Assembly (NCBI RefSeq): GCF_010977555.1
Contig: NZ_CP048816.1
Coordinates: 167,493 to 231,492 of the forward strand
DNA: 64,000 bases
Source: Caulobacter rhizosphaerae
GTDB lineage: Bacteria > Pseudomonadota > Alphaproteobacteria > Caulobacterales > Caulobacteraceae
Direction: 5' to 3'
Shown: piece by piece, positions 27,675 to 36,977 of the stretch
How positions within the stretch are numbered: position 1 is the first letter of the stretch
Layout: the number at the start of each line of letters is the position of its first letter
Position numbers and translations under genes: made by a program
Notes under the pieces: generated by a model
Databases searched by the model: none
Told to the model about the DNA's origin: nothing
What the model saw: the letters and a program-made list of their open reading frames with translations, nothing else

Positions 27675-29483
27675 ATGAGCGACGAAACGCACCCAAAGCC
27701 CAGGCGAGCGAGGATCTGGCGCATCCTGGGCTGGATGCTCGTTGGCCTGATCGTGCTGATCGTCGCGCTCATCGCCCTGCTTAGCTGGTCGCCCGCGGCG
27801 CGCGACTGGACGGCCAAGCGGCTGCTGACGGACCCGGTCATCAAGACCAAGCTTGCCGGAACCCCGGTTCGCACCGACGCCCAGCCCGTGCGCCGGGTGA
27901 AGGTCGCTATGCGGGACGGAACGGCCCTGAGCACCCAGATCTTCCTGCCCAAGGGCAAGGGGCCCTGGCCGGTGATCGTCGTGCGCGACCCCTACAGTTT
28001 CGCCCACTACGGCACCTGCGACGTCTGGGTCCGCTACGACTACGCCTGCGTCTACCAGGAGGTGCGCGGCCGCGGGCCCTCCGAGGGGACGTGGTATCCG
28101 TTCGTCGACGAGCGGCGCGACGGGCTTGACCTGATCCATTGGATCCTTGGCCAGCCCTGGCAGAACGGCAAGCTGGCCATGACGGGCGGCTCCTATCTCG
28201 GCGTCGTCCAATGGGCGGTCGCCGGCGACCTGCCGCCGCAGGTGAAGACCTTTGTCCCGACGGTCGCGCACGGCGACGTTTATCAATTGGCCTATCACAA
28301 CGGCGCTTTTGACGAGGGGATCGCCGGCATGTGGCTGAGCAGCCAGTTCCGCTCGCCGCTGGCGATGCTGACCGCTTCCAAGGACTGGAGCAAGAATGTC
28401 GCCGGACGCTTCCCGGCGATCGGCGTTCCCCGCGGCGGGTTCGGGCCGGCCTGGCCCGCCTATCAGGACTATCTGCTGCACCCCGACTTCGACGACCCCT
28501 ACTGGCAGTCGCCGGACTATGTCGCGCTGCGCGAGGCCCACAGGAAGGTCCAGGTTCCGGTCTTCATGATCGGGTTTGCCAACGACTTCTTCCAGCCCGG
28601 CATGCTGCGCACCTATGATGAACTGCCCACGCGCGACCAGAGCGTCATGATGGTCGGACCCGGCAATCATGGCGGCCAGCCGGAAGCGGAGATCGCCGGC
28701 TCCTATACCCTCGACTACGCAGACACCCTGGCCTGGTTCGACCACTATCTGCGCGGTCAGCCGTTGCCGGAACGCCTACGACCGGGCGTCAACGTCTTCG
28801 AGCATGGCGCCAACCGCTGGCGCCACTATGCCCGCTGGCCGCTTCCGGACCCGGGCTCCAGGCCCCTGGACTATCACCTGGCGCAACTCCCGCGCTCGCA
28901 GGGCTGCGACGGCGGGACCCTGTCGGCCATGGCGCCGACCGGCGAGACGCCGATCCGCTATCGGTACGATCCGCGCAACCCGACGCCGACCCGCGGCGGG
29001 CCCTACAAGCTGATCAGCGACACCGTGGTGGAACAGGGCTCGGACCTTTGCGCCCGCCCCGACGTGCTGTCCTTCGCCTCGCCGCCGCTCGCCGCGGACG
29101 CCTTGCTGAGCGGGTCGATCAAGGCGCGGCTGCTCGTGGCCAGCGACGCGGCCGACACCGCCTTCACGGTCAAGCTCTCCGAGCATTTCGCCGATGGACG
29201 AGTCTACAACATCCGGGACGACATCAGCACGCTGGCCATGCGCAACGGCGCCAAGCATCGCCAGCGCTATACCCCCGGGCAACAGGTCGAGGTGGTGTTC
29301 GACATGACGCCGATCCTGTGGCGCCTCCACAAGGGTTCGCGCCTGCGTCTGGACATTTCCTCGTCGAGCGCGCCGGCCTTCTTCCCCCACCCCAACAGCG
29401 CCGAACCCTGGAGCCGTGTCGCCAATCCCGTCGTGGCCAACCAGACCCTCTATGGAGGCTCGATCGAGATCCCCGTCGAATGA
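27675..29483 (+). CDS. CocE/NonD family hydrolase (X-Pro dipeptidyl-peptidase S15 fold), membrane-anchored
   Basis: The 602-residue protein has an N-terminal membrane segment (about residues 15-40: ILGWMLVGLIVLIVALIALL). It then shows the CocE/NonD alpha/beta-hydrolase layout: RVKVAMRDGTALSTQIFLP, VVRDPYSF, RGRGPSEGTW, the nucleophile elbow GGSYLG, a distal GPGNHGGQP histidine, and a C-terminal beta-sandwich ending with PHPNSAEPWSRV. The family covers cocaine esterase, glutaryl-acylase-like and peptidase enzymes, so an ester or amide substrate cannot be chosen. It lies 20 bases after the rhamnosidase, with an alternative ATG at 27657. Likely periplasmic and co-transcribed. Confidence 0.9.
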   Translation: MSDETHPKPRRARIWRILGWMLVGLIVLIVALIALLSWSPAARDWTAKRLLTDPVIKTKLAGTPVRTDAQPVRRVKVAMRDGTALSTQIFLPKGKGPWPVIVVRDPYSFAHYGTCDVWVRYDYACVYQEVRGRGPSEGTWYPFVDERRDGLDLIHWILGQPWQNGKLAMTGGSYLGVVQWAVAGDLPPQVKTFVPTVAHGDVYQLAYHNGAFDEGIAGMWLSSQFRSPLAMLTASKDWSKNVAGRFPAIGVPRGGFGPAWPAYQDYLLHPDFDDPYWQSPDYVALREAHRKVQVPVFMIGFANDFFQPGMLRTYDELPTRDQSVMMVGPGNHGGQPEAEIAGSYTLDYADTLAWFDHYLRGQPLPERLRPGVNVFEHGANRWRHYARWPLPDPGSRPLDYHLAQLPRSQGCDGGTLSAMAPTGETPIRYRYDPRNPTPTRGGPYKLISDTVVEQGSDLCARPDVLSFASPPLAADALLSGSIKARLLVASDAADTAFTVKLSEHFADGRVYNIRDDISTLAMRNGAKHRQRYTPGQQVEVVFDMTPILWRLHKGSRLRLDISSSSAPAFFPHPNSAEPWSRVANPVVANQTLYGGSIEIPVE

Positions 29484-29549
29484 CGCTCGGCGTCCCTTCG
29501 TCATCCTCGCGGGTCAGGCCCCGCTCCCAAAGGACCGGTCGACACCTCA

Positions 29550-29588
29550 CACCTGCAAGCCCGCCGCGAGACAAGGCCCTTGCAGGTG
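29550..29588. repeat. perfect 10-bp inverted repeat between two hydrolase genes
   Basis: CACCTGCAAG (29550-29559) and CTTGCAGGTG (29579-29588) are perfect complements around a 19-base loop. They lie in the 220-base gap before the GH106 gene. No T-run follows, so this may be an mRNA-stabilising stem or an operator rather than a terminator. Nothing else is apparent in the gap. Confidence 0.5.
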
Positions 29589-29703
29589 CGGCCCGCTCGC
29601 ATTCCTTGCCGATTGCGATCCATGGCGCCATCGCCGCCGGGCGGCCGCGACGGGCTCGCCAAGGACCCCGGGCGGGTCTCACCGCCCCTAAAGGAAAGAC
29701 CGA

Positions 29704-32700
29704 TTGACCCAGGCGCCTCACCAAGTCCGCGACCGCCGTCGGCCTTCGCATGCGAGACCCTTGATGCTCGCCCTGCTGAGCTGCGCGGTTGCATGGCCAG
29801 CAGGGTCGCTCATGGCCCAGACGGTCGCCGCGTCCACCCCCGGCGGACTGGCCCAAAGCTTTGTCGATCCGCCACCCGCCGCCCGGCCGCGCGTCTGGTG
29901 GCACTGGATGGACGGCAATGTCAGCCAGGACGGCATCGTCAAGGACCTGGCCTGGATGGCGCGGGTGGGCATAGGCGGCGTGCAGAACTTCGATGGTTCG
30001 CTCCATACGCCGCAGGTCGTGTCCGAGCGCGCGCCCTATGGCGGCGAGGCCTGGCGCGCGGCGTTGCGCCGCGCGGTCGCCGAGGCCCAGGCCAGGGGGC
30101 TTGAGTTCACGATCGCCAGCTCACCGGGCTGGAGCGAGACCGGTGGGCCGTGGGTGCGTCCCGAGCAGGCGATGAAGAAGCTCGTCTGGAGCGAGCTGGA
30201 CCTCGAAGGCGGCAAGCCGTTCGCCGGGGTCCTGCCCTCGCCCCCCCATGTCAGCGGGCCCTTTCAAGATCTCCCAGGCGGCGGGGCCGAGCCCTCCGCG
30301 CCCCCGCCGCCAGGCCTGCCGTCGCTCTATCGCGACGCCAAGGTGATCGCCTATCGCGTCCCGGCGGGCGACCGGACGCCGGACGCCAGGATCACGACGT
30401 CCGCGCCGTTCGACGCCGCCGAACTGACGCGTGGTGATCGCACGCGGTTCCAGCCGCTGGCGATGGGAGCCGACGGGCAAGGCTGGATCGATTTCGCCTA
30501 TCCGGCGCCGGTGACGATGCGCGCGGTCGAGCTGGTGCTCGAGCCAGGTCCGCGTATCGGGCCGATCTATCCGTCCTGGCCGACCGGCCGGATCGAGGCC
30601 AGCGACGATGGCCGGGCCTATCGCAAGATCGCCGATCTTCCCGCGCGCGGCGCGCCCCAGCAGACCATCGCCTTCGCGGCCACGACCGCGCGCCATTTCC
30701 GCGTCCTGCTGACAGACCGCTACGCGCCCTTTCCGGTGAAGGCCTTCGCGCCGCCGGACACGCCCGTGGCGGCCCACGGGGTGGCGCATGTCCGTGTCCT
30801 CGGCGAGGCGCGCGTCTCCCGCTTCGAGGACAAGGCCGGCTGGTCCACCGTCTCGGGCCTCGCCGCCGCGCCGACGCCCGCGGCCGACACGGTCATCGCC
30901 GCGGGCGACGTCATCGACCTCAGCGACCGGCTGGGGCCCGACGGGACGCTGCGCTGGACGCCGCCGGCCGGCCGCTGGCGGGTGCTTCGCCTGGGCTGGT
31001 CGCTCACCGGCAAGCTCAACAATCCCGCCTCCGAGGAAGGGACCGGTCTTGAGGTCGACAAGCTCAACCGCGAGCACGTGAAGGCCTATGTCGACCACTA
31101 TCTTGGCCTCTACGAAAAGGCCGTCGGGCGCGACAACATGGGCGCGCGCGGCATCGGCTACATGCTCAACGACAGCTACGAGGCCATGGCGGCCAACTGG
31201 ACCGACGACATCCTGGTCCAGTTCAAAGCCCGTCGTGGCTATGATCCCACGCCGTGGTTGCCGGTGCTGACCGGACGCGTCGTCACGAACGCCGAGGACA
31301 GCGACCGCTTCTTGTGGGATTTCCGGCGGACCCTCTCCGACCTGATCGACGAAGCCCACTACGGCCAGCTTTCCGACGAGCTCCACGCCCGAGGCATGGG
31401 TCGCTACGGCGAGGCGCACGAGGCGCTGCGGGCCTTCGTCGGCGACGGGATGGAGGTCAAGAAGAGCGCCGACGTGCCGATGGGCGCGACCTGGGCTATG
31501 CCCAGCCCCTCCAAATTCCTGCCCGACATCCTGGAGTCGGCCTCGGTGGCCCATCTGTACGGCCAGAACCTCGTGGCCGCCGAATCCTTCACGGCGATCT
31601 TTCCATCCTATGGCTTCGACCCCGCAAGTCTGAAGCCGATCGCCGACAAGATGCTGGCCAACGGCGTCAACCGCTTTGTCATTCATACCTCAGTCCACCA
31701 GCCCGTCGACACGCCCGGTCCGGGCATCGGCCTGGGCGGGGTGGGCCAGTGGTTCACCCGCAAGGAGACCTGGGCGGAGCTGGCCAGGCCGTGGACCGAT
31801 TATCTCGCCCGTTCCAGCCAGCTTCTCCAGCAGGGCCGGTTCGTCGCCGACATCGCCTGGTTCTACGGCGAGGACGACAACATCACCGCCCTCTACGATG
31901 AGCGGCCGCCAGCGGTTCCAGAGGGCTATGGGTTCGATTTCGTCAACGCCGACGCCATCCGCTCGATCCTGAGCGCCCAGGACGGCCAACTCGTCGCGCC
32001 AGGCGGCGGAAGATACCGCGTCCTGGCCATCGACCCCGTCGCGCGGATCACCCTGCCGACCCTGCGCAAGCTCGACGCCTTGTCGCGTCAAGGCGTGGTC
32101 ATCGCCGGCCCGCGCCCAGGCCGTTCGCCGAGTTTGGCCGACGAGGATCGCGAGTTCGCCGCGCTCGCCCAGGCCGTCTGGGGCCGGACCGGGCGCACCT
32201 TCTCCACGATCGATGCGGCGCTGTCGGCGCTCGACCTTCGTCCCGACGCCAACCTTGGAAATCCCTCGCTCTCCTATGTGCACCGCAAGCTCGACGACGC
32301 AGATCTCTACTTCGTCGCCAATCTCGGCGACGCGCCCGTCGAGACGAGGGCTTCGTTCCGTGTCGGCGGCGGCGCGCCCGAGATCTGGCGCGCGGACGAC
32401 GGGTCCCGGACGCCGGCCAGTTACGACAGGACCCATGACCGCACCGAGGTGCCGCTGGTGCTCGGCGCCCATGACGCGCTGTTCGTCGTCTTCGGCAAGT
32501 CGGCCGCCGCCGCGTCCTATCGCGCCCCCGCCGTGACCCTAGCAACGCTGAAGACGGTGAGCGGCCCCTGGCGGCTCGGCTTCCCGGCCGCGAGCGGCGC
32601 CCCCGCCGCCGTGCCCCTCCCTGCCCTCGCCTCCTGGACGGACAGCAAGGATCCCGGCGTACGCTATTTCTCGGGCGCGGCCCGCTATGCCAAGTCGGTG

Positions 32701-33054
32701 ACGCTTCCCGCGAAGCCAAAAGATGCTCGCCTGTTTCTCGACCTAGGCCAAGTGGCCAATGTCGCTCGGGTCACGGTCAATGGGCGGGCTGTCGGTTACG
32801 CCTGGAAGGCGCCCTATCGCGTCGATATCACCGACGCCGCGCGGACGGGGCGTAATCGCCTTGAGATCGAGGTCGCCAACCTCTGGCCCAACCGGCTGAT
32901 CGGCGACCGGCAGCCTGGAGCCGGTCCGCCGCGCGCCCAGGCGGCCTTCGATCCGTTCAAGCCCGACACGCCCCTGCTGCCCTCTGGGCTGATGGGGCCG
33001 GTCAGGCTTCTGGTCGAGGCGCCGGTCGGCCAAGCTGGTCGCGTCGAGCCGTGA
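29704..33054 (+). CDS. GH106 alpha-L-rhamnosidase, exported
   Basis: The 1116-residue protein has the GH106 signature at its start: FVDPPPAARPRVWWHWMDGN, NVSQDGIVKDLAWMARVGIG and VQNFDGSLHTP. It continues with MLNDSYEAMAANWTDDILVQ, GYDPTPWLP, the ANGVNRFVIHTSVHQP segment and a C-terminal galactose-binding-like beta domain (VTVNGRAVGYAWKAPYRVDI). GH106 enzymes are Ca2+-dependent alpha-L-rhamnosidases. I keep the TTG at 29704: AAGGA precedes it and it supplies an arginine-rich n-region before the hydrophobic LALLSCAVAW signal. The ATG at 29764 would begin inside that signal. With GH78 it gives two unrelated rhamnosidase types in one locus. Confidence 0.93.
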   Translation: MTQAPHQVRDRRRPSHARPLMLALLSCAVAWPAGSLMAQTVAASTPGGLAQSFVDPPPAARPRVWWHWMDGNVSQDGIVKDLAWMARVGIGGVQNFDGSLHTPQVVSERAPYGGEAWRAALRRAVAEAQARGLEFTIASSPGWSETGGPWVRPEQAMKKLVWSELDLEGGKPFAGVLPSPPHVSGPFQDLPGGGAEPSAPPPPGLPSLYRDAKVIAYRVPAGDRTPDARITTSAPFDAAELTRGDRTRFQPLAMGADGQGWIDFAYPAPVTMRAVELVLEPGPRIGPIYPSWPTGRIEASDDGRAYRKIADLPARGAPQQTIAFAATTARHFRVLLTDRYAPFPVKAFAPPDTPVAAHGVAHVRVLGEARVSRFEDKAGWSTVSGLAAAPTPAADTVIAAGDVIDLSDRLGPDGTLRWTPPAGRWRVLRLGWSLTGKLNNPASEEGTGLEVDKLNREHVKAYVDHYLGLYEKAVGRDNMGARGIGYMLNDSYEAMAANWTDDILVQFKARRGYDPTPWLPVLTGRVVTNAEDSDRFLWDFRRTLSDLIDEAHYGQLSDELHARGMGRYGEAHEALRAFVGDGMEVKKSADVPMGATWAMPSPSKFLPDILESASVAHLYGQNLVAAESFTAIFPSYGFDPASLKPIADKMLANGVNRFVIHTSVHQPVDTPGPGIGLGGVGQWFTRKETWAELARPWTDYLARSSQLLQQGRFVADIAWFYGEDDNITALYDERPPAVPEGYGFDFVNADAIRSILSAQDGQLVAPGGGRYRVLAIDPVARITLPTLRKLDALSRQGVVIAGPRPGRSPSLADEDREFAALAQAVWGRTGRTFSTIDAALSALDLRPDANLGNPSLSYVHRKLDDADLYFVANLGDAPVETRASFRVGGGAPEIWRADDGSRTPASYDRTHDRTEVPLVLGAHDALFVVFGKSAAAASYRAPAVTLATLKTVSGPWRLGFPAASGAPAAVPLPALASWTDSKDPGVRYFSGAARYAKSVTLPAKPKDARLFLDLGQVANVARVTVNGRAVGYAWKAPYRVDITDAARTGRNRLEIEVANLWPNRLIGDRQPGAGPPRAQAAFDPFKPDTPLLPSGLMGPVRLLVEAPVGQAGRVEP

Positions 33055-33263
33055 AGGTGTCGGGCCAGGACCCCTGCATATAAAAACCAAGCCAGCCTGC
33101 TTTGTTGTTGCGACATGCTTCGCTTCGGGGCAAGATCTTCCAAAGCACGGGCTGGGACGGCCGACCATTTTGTGCGTGCGCGTCATTCTCGAACGCTTGC
33201 GCGCGCCCGCGACGACGTTCAACCCGAGCCGCCCTTGTCTTGATCAAACCGAGGTTGGAGCCT

Positions 33264-34013
33264 GTGACCGAAACGCGACGCCGCCGCACGCAGGCCGAAC
33301 GGAGCGCCGCCACCCGGACCGTGCTCCTGGATTCGGCGATCAAGTGCCTGTTCGAGAACGGATATGGCACGACATCGACGATCACCGTCGCCGAGAGGGC
33401 GGGCCTCAGCCGCGGGGCGATGCTCCACCAGTTTCCGACCAAGTCCGACCTGATGGCCTTTGTCGTCGAAGCGGTGTTCGACCAGGAGGTCGAACTCTAT
33501 CACGAACTGCTCAACGGCATCACCGACCCTCGCGAACGCTTGCTGGCCTATCCCCAGGCTGTATGGACCGTCCTGAGCCGACCGGCCGGCGTCGCGGTGC
33601 TGGAGATCATTCAGGGCTCGCGCAGCGACGCGGCCCTGGCCGAGAAGCTGGCGCCGACCCAGGCCAGGATCGCCGCCTTCATCCGCAAGGAGATGGAGAG
33701 CGAGTTCCCCAAGGGGCCGTCCATGGCGCTGTTGGAACTGATCGTCGGCGCGGTGCGGGGCGTTTCGATCCAGAAGGTGCTGACGCCCGACAGCGAAGGC
33801 GTCAACGGGGCCATTCCTCTGTTGCAGGAGTTGCTACGGATCGGCCTTGAGACCGGCGGGCTCGCCAGGGCGGTGGCCAACAGGTCGGCGGCCGCCAAAA
33901 CCGTGGCCGACGGGCCTGGATCGGCCAAGGCGATCAAGGGGTCTTCCGACGCGCCGCCGGCGGGCGCCGCGCGTGCGGCGCCTCGGCGGGCCGGACGCAA
34001 TAAGGCCTCCTGA
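33264..34013 (+). CDS. TetR/AcrR-family transcriptional regulator
   Basis: From the GTG at 33264 (GGAG 4 bases and GAGG 9 bases upstream) the protein has 249 residues. The N-terminal TetR helix-turn-helix spans about residues 15-60: LDSAIKCLFENGYGTTSTIT, VAERAGLSRGAMLHQFPTKS. The helical ligand domain follows. The last 45 residues form an Ala/Lys/Arg-rich low-complexity tail, unusual for the family. The open frame extends upstream to 33102 without a good start. It is convergent with dld and follows GH106, so it may regulate the rhamnosidase or lactate genes. The ligand is unknown. Confidence 0.88.
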   Translation: MTETRRRRTQAERSAATRTVLLDSAIKCLFENGYGTTSTITVAERAGLSRGAMLHQFPTKSDLMAFVVEAVFDQEVELYHELLNGITDPRERLLAYPQAVWTVLSRPAGVAVLEIIQGSRSDAALAEKLAPTQARIAAFIRKEMESEFPKGPSMALLELIVGAVRGVSIQKVLTPDSEGVNGAIPLLQELLRIGLETGGLARAVANRSAAAKTVADGPGSAKAIKGSSDAPPAGAARAAPRRAGRNKAS

Positions 34014-34100
34014 GCGGCGCGCCGAGCGGTCAACTCGCCTGGTTCGTCCCGGACAAGGCGCTCGAGGCGGCCGCCGCGAGGATCGTCGGCCACCAGGGGC

Positions 34101-35810
34101 TCAGCCCCAGTTGCGTTGACGACTCGTCTTGCCAATGCCCGGGTTGAGCGCGTTGGCGGGATCCAGATCACGATAATGGGCTTCAAGCGGCGGCTTGGCG
34201 GCGTAGAGGTGGCCGACATTGTGCTCGGCGGGATATTCCGCGCCCCTGGCGTCCATCAGCTTCAGGAGATCATGCTCGAGCTGAACGGCGTCGACACCCT
34301 TGCGGACCAGATAGTCCTGGTGAAAGACATGGCACAGGAAGTGGCCGTAGTAGAGCTTGCCGATCAGGCGCTCTTCCATCGCCGCCGGCAGGCGCTCGAA
34401 CCACGTCTCGGTGTTGCGCGGCAGGGCGATGTCCAGCGCGACGATGTCCTCGACCTCGTCGGCGTGGACGGCGCGGTAGCGCACCGCCGCGCCCGCCACG
34501 GCGAAGCGGTGCAGCATCGCCGCGCTCGCCTCCTCCTCCGAGCAGATGAAGACGTCGGCGTCTCGACCGCGGAGGGCCTCTTCAATGGCCTGGCTGGTGA
34601 GATATCGCGCCTCGCCGGAAACCGACAGGATGAGGTGATGTTCAAAACGCCTGCGGAAGGCGCGCAGGCGCTCGGGCAAGTGATCGGGGAGCAGGCCGGC
34701 CAGCGCCTGCAAGAGCTTGTCGCTGACAAAGTCTAGACCCGCCAGCCTCTTGAAGATCCGGTCGGTCCAGGCCTTGACCCGATAGAGCGTCGGCAACCTG
34801 CGGGTTCCGAGGGTCTGGATCGCCAGCACCGTGTCCTTGCCGTAACGGTCGGCGAGGTCGAAAGCCTGGCGATGGATGTATTCCCCTGAAATCGGCAGCG
34901 GCGTCGTGCTCGACAGCAGCAGGCGACGCAATTGGGTCAGGCACCCGGTGTCGTTGGCGCCGATGTAGAACACCGTGTTGTTCTTGATCTTTTCGAACGT
35001 ATCGAGCCGGACCGCGAACACGATCAGTTTGCCCGCGCTGCCTGAGGCTTCGAACAGACGACTTGGATCGGCGTTGAACCGGGCCGGCGTGGAGGCGTCG
35101 ACCTGTCGAACGATAGAGGCGTAGTCATGGGCGGCGGAGGCGGCCCGGTCATCGGCGTCGATGTCCCCGTCGGCAAAGCGGCCGGCCTGCAGATTGCCCA
35201 GGATATCCTCAGGCGTGTCGCCTAGCCGAACGCCCAGGTGATTGATCAGGCGCAGTTGTCCGGACGCCTCGACCTTGGCGAACACGGCGTATTCGGTATA
35301 GGCCGGGCCGCGGCGCACCAGCGCGCCGCCGGAATTGTTGCACACCCCGCCGACGACGGACGCTCCGATGCAGGACGAGCCGATCACCGAGTGCGGCTCG
35401 CGCCCCAGCGGCGCCAGTTTGAGTTCCAGCTCATGCAGGCTCGAACCGGCCAGGCAGACGACCTGCTTTCCCGAGCGCAGCGGAAACACCCCCTGGATGC
35501 GCCCGGTGCTGATCACCACGACCTCACGGTCATAGACGCCATCGGGCGTCGAGCCGCCCGTCAATCCCGTGTTGGCCGCTTGGGGAATGACGATGCGGTC
35601 GGCCCCGACGCAGAGCTTGGCGACCTCCCACATTTCCAAAAGCGTGGCGGGTCGCACCGCGGCGACCACGGTCCCGGCGCCGAACCGATAGCCTTGCGCG
35701 AAGGGCGCGGCGGCTTCGTCCGTCAGGACATGGGATCGCCCCACGATCCGCCGAAGCCGGTGGACCAGTTCGCCCGCGCCGATTTTCGAATTGGTCAGAA
35801 AGGCGTTCAT
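34101..35810 (-). CDS. dld: quinone-dependent D-lactate dehydrogenase
   Basis: The start at 35810 gives 569 residues, matching E. coli Dld (571) along its length. The FAD-binding part includes IPQAANTGLTGGSTP, PLGREPHSVIGSSCIGASV, CNNSGGALVRRGPAYTE. The cap domain includes STPARFNADPSRLFEASGSA, HADEVEDIVALDIALP, KLYYGHFLCHVFHQDY and AEYPAEHNVGHLY, ending with NPGIGKTS. This peripheral membrane flavoprotein oxidises D-lactate to pyruvate and feeds electrons to quinone. In-frame codons continue upstream to 35954, but the extension is arginine-rich and unlike the family. It is convergent with the TetR gene. The locus therefore has enzymes for both lactate enantiomers. Confidence 0.95.
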   Translation of the reverse strand: MNAFLTNSKIGAGELVHRLRRIVGRSHVLTDEAAAPFAQGYRFGAGTVVAAVRPATLLEMWEVAKLCVGADRIVIPQAANTGLTGGSTPDGVYDREVVVISTGRIQGVFPLRSGKQVVCLAGSSLHELELKLAPLGREPHSVIGSSCIGASVVGGVCNNSGGALVRRGPAYTEYAVFAKVEASGQLRLINHLGVRLGDTPEDILGNLQAGRFADGDIDADDRAASAAHDYASIVRQVDASTPARFNADPSRLFEASGSAGKLIVFAVRLDTFEKIKNNTVFYIGANDTGCLTQLRRLLLSSTTPLPISGEYIHRQAFDLADRYGKDTVLAIQTLGTRRLPTLYRVKAWTDRIFKRLAGLDFVSDKLLQALAGLLPDHLPERLRAFRRRFEHHLILSVSGEARYLTSQAIEEALRGRDADVFICSEEEASAAMLHRFAVAGAAVRYRAVHADEVEDIVALDIALPRNTETWFERLPAAMEERLIGKLYYGHFLCHVFHQDYLVRKGVDAVQLEHDLLKLMDARGAEYPAEHNVGHLYAAKPPLEAHYRDLDPANALNPGIGKTSRQRNWG

Positions 35811-36159
35811 GCAACAGATCCGGTCGGTAGGGTCGCGGCGTTCGATTTCCAGGCGGAGGGGCGCGTCGTGGGGTCCTGGCGGCGGCCTTGCACCCGCCCT
35901 CTGGCTCCGCGCGCTCTGCTCTTGCTTGGCTCTCGTCTTCGGGTCGTGAAACAAATAAACATACTATCCTGTCTTTAGATAGTGAAGGTCGGCTTTCCGA
36001 CCGGTCTGAAGGCCGCGTCGCATGGCGTCGCGCCCGCCCGCGCGTCGTCGCGGGCCCGCCTAGGGCCGGACTGCTGGCCTGGCCTTGTGCATCAGGTGAA
36101 GACGCCGCCCCCGCGACCCCCTACAAACATCTGACCATAACCAGACAGCGAGGCTGTTC
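35811..36159. promoter_or_regulatory. divergent control region between dld and the GntR gene
   Basis: This 349-base gap has an A+T-rich core at 35945-35985. It holds an inverted repeat ACTATC (35963-35968) / GATAGT (35978-35983) with a 9-base spacer, upstream of dld. A perfect hairpin GGTCGG (35987-35992) / CCGACC (35997-36002) follows immediately. The section 36003-36115 is GC-rich and featureless. The GntR operator candidate at 36124-36139 is listed separately. Confidence 0.5.
36124..36139. promoter_or_regulatory. candidate GntR operator upstream of its own gene
   Basis: The 20 bases at 36121-36140 match those at 36921-36940 in 15 positions, including the core CATCTGA. The second copy is a near-perfect palindrome upstream of the dehydratase. 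Two copies flanking the GntR gene suggest autoregulation plus control of the downstream catabolic gene. Confidence 0.55.
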
Positions 36160-36870
36160 GTGACGCGTCCTCCAGGACGGGAGCCCATCGCGCGCGCCGC
36201 GACCAGGGCGCTCGCCGCCGACATCATCAACGGGGTCTATCCGGCCGACGCGCGCCTCCCGGTCGAGCCTGATCTGGCGATCCAACTGGGTGTCGGGCGC
36301 AGCACGGTCCGCGAAGCGGTGAAGATGCTCGTCAGCAAGGGGATGCTGGCGGTGGGCCCCAAGCGCGGAACCGTCGTGCGCCCCGCGCAGGACTGGCATC
36401 ATCTGGACCCGGAACTGCTGGACCTGCGACTGAGCCAGGATCAGGCGCGCGACGCCTTTATCGGGCATCTGGCCGAGATCCGGCTGATGTTCGAGCCCTT
36501 CGCCGCGGAGATGGCCTCCATCCGCCGCTGCGATGCGGACGTGACGCGGATCTATCGCGCCCTGGCCGACATGCGTGAGGCCGATCCGGCCTCGGTCCAG
36601 GCGATCGACGCCGACATCGCCTTTCACAAGGCCATCGTCGCGGCGACCCAGAACCCGTTGCTGATCCATCTGGCGATCACGCTGGAGGCGGCGTTGCGGC
36701 ACGCATTCAACACCTCCACCCATCTTCCCGCGGCCTATGTCGCCAATATCGCGCTTCATCAACAGATCGCCGACGCGGTGGCGCGACAGGACCCTGGCAA
36801 GGCCAGCGCCGCCTGCCGGGCCCTGATCGACCGCGCGGCCAAGGATCAGGCCTCGCTGAGCCATCCGTAG
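36160..36870 (+). CDS. GntR-family (FadR subfamily) transcriptional regulator
   Basis: This 236-residue protein starts at a GTG (GAGG upstream). The N-terminal winged helix covers about residues 8-75 (IINGVYPADARLPVEPDLAI, LGVGRSTVREAVKML, GPKRGTVVRP). The C-terminal all-helical FCD domain includes ADIAFHKAIVAATQNPLLI and NIALHQQIADAVARQDPGKA, whose histidines usually bind a metal and a small acid effector. It is upstream of the XylD-like dehydratase and flanked by two similar palindromic sites. It probably represses the dehydratase until a sugar acid binds. Confidence 0.92.
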   Translation: MTRPPGREPIARAATRALAADIINGVYPADARLPVEPDLAIQLGVGRSTVREAVKMLVSKGMLAVGPKRGTVVRPAQDWHHLDPELLDLRLSQDQARDAFIGHLAEIRLMFEPFAAEMASIRRCDADVTRIYRALADMREADPASVQAIDADIAFHKAIVAATQNPLLIHLAITLEAALRHAFNTSTHLPAAYVANIALHQQIADAVARQDPGKASAACRALIDRAAKDQASLSHP

Positions 36871-36923
36871 GGGCCGCCTGCCGCCCGCGAAAACAGGCTG
36901 GTCAGACTGAAAGTCGGATTCTA

Positions 36924-36940
36924 CAATCATCTGATGATTG
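36924..36940. promoter_or_regulatory. perfect 17-bp palindromic operator upstream of the dehydratase
   Basis: CAATCATC at 36924-36931 and GATGATTG at 36933-36940 flank a single central base, forming an uninterrupted palindrome 38 bases before the dehydratase start. The related site at 36124-36139 sits before the GntR gene. The symmetry and placement are what a GntR-family repressor site should show. Confidence 0.65.
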
Positions 36941-36977
36941 CCGGGGCGGCCTGTCCCGATCCGAGTGAGGTGGGGTG

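Noticed and set aside
30121..31686. Long minus-strand frame inside the GH106 gene
   Set aside because: Opposite-strand shadow; the plus strand has strong GH106 motifs over the same interval.
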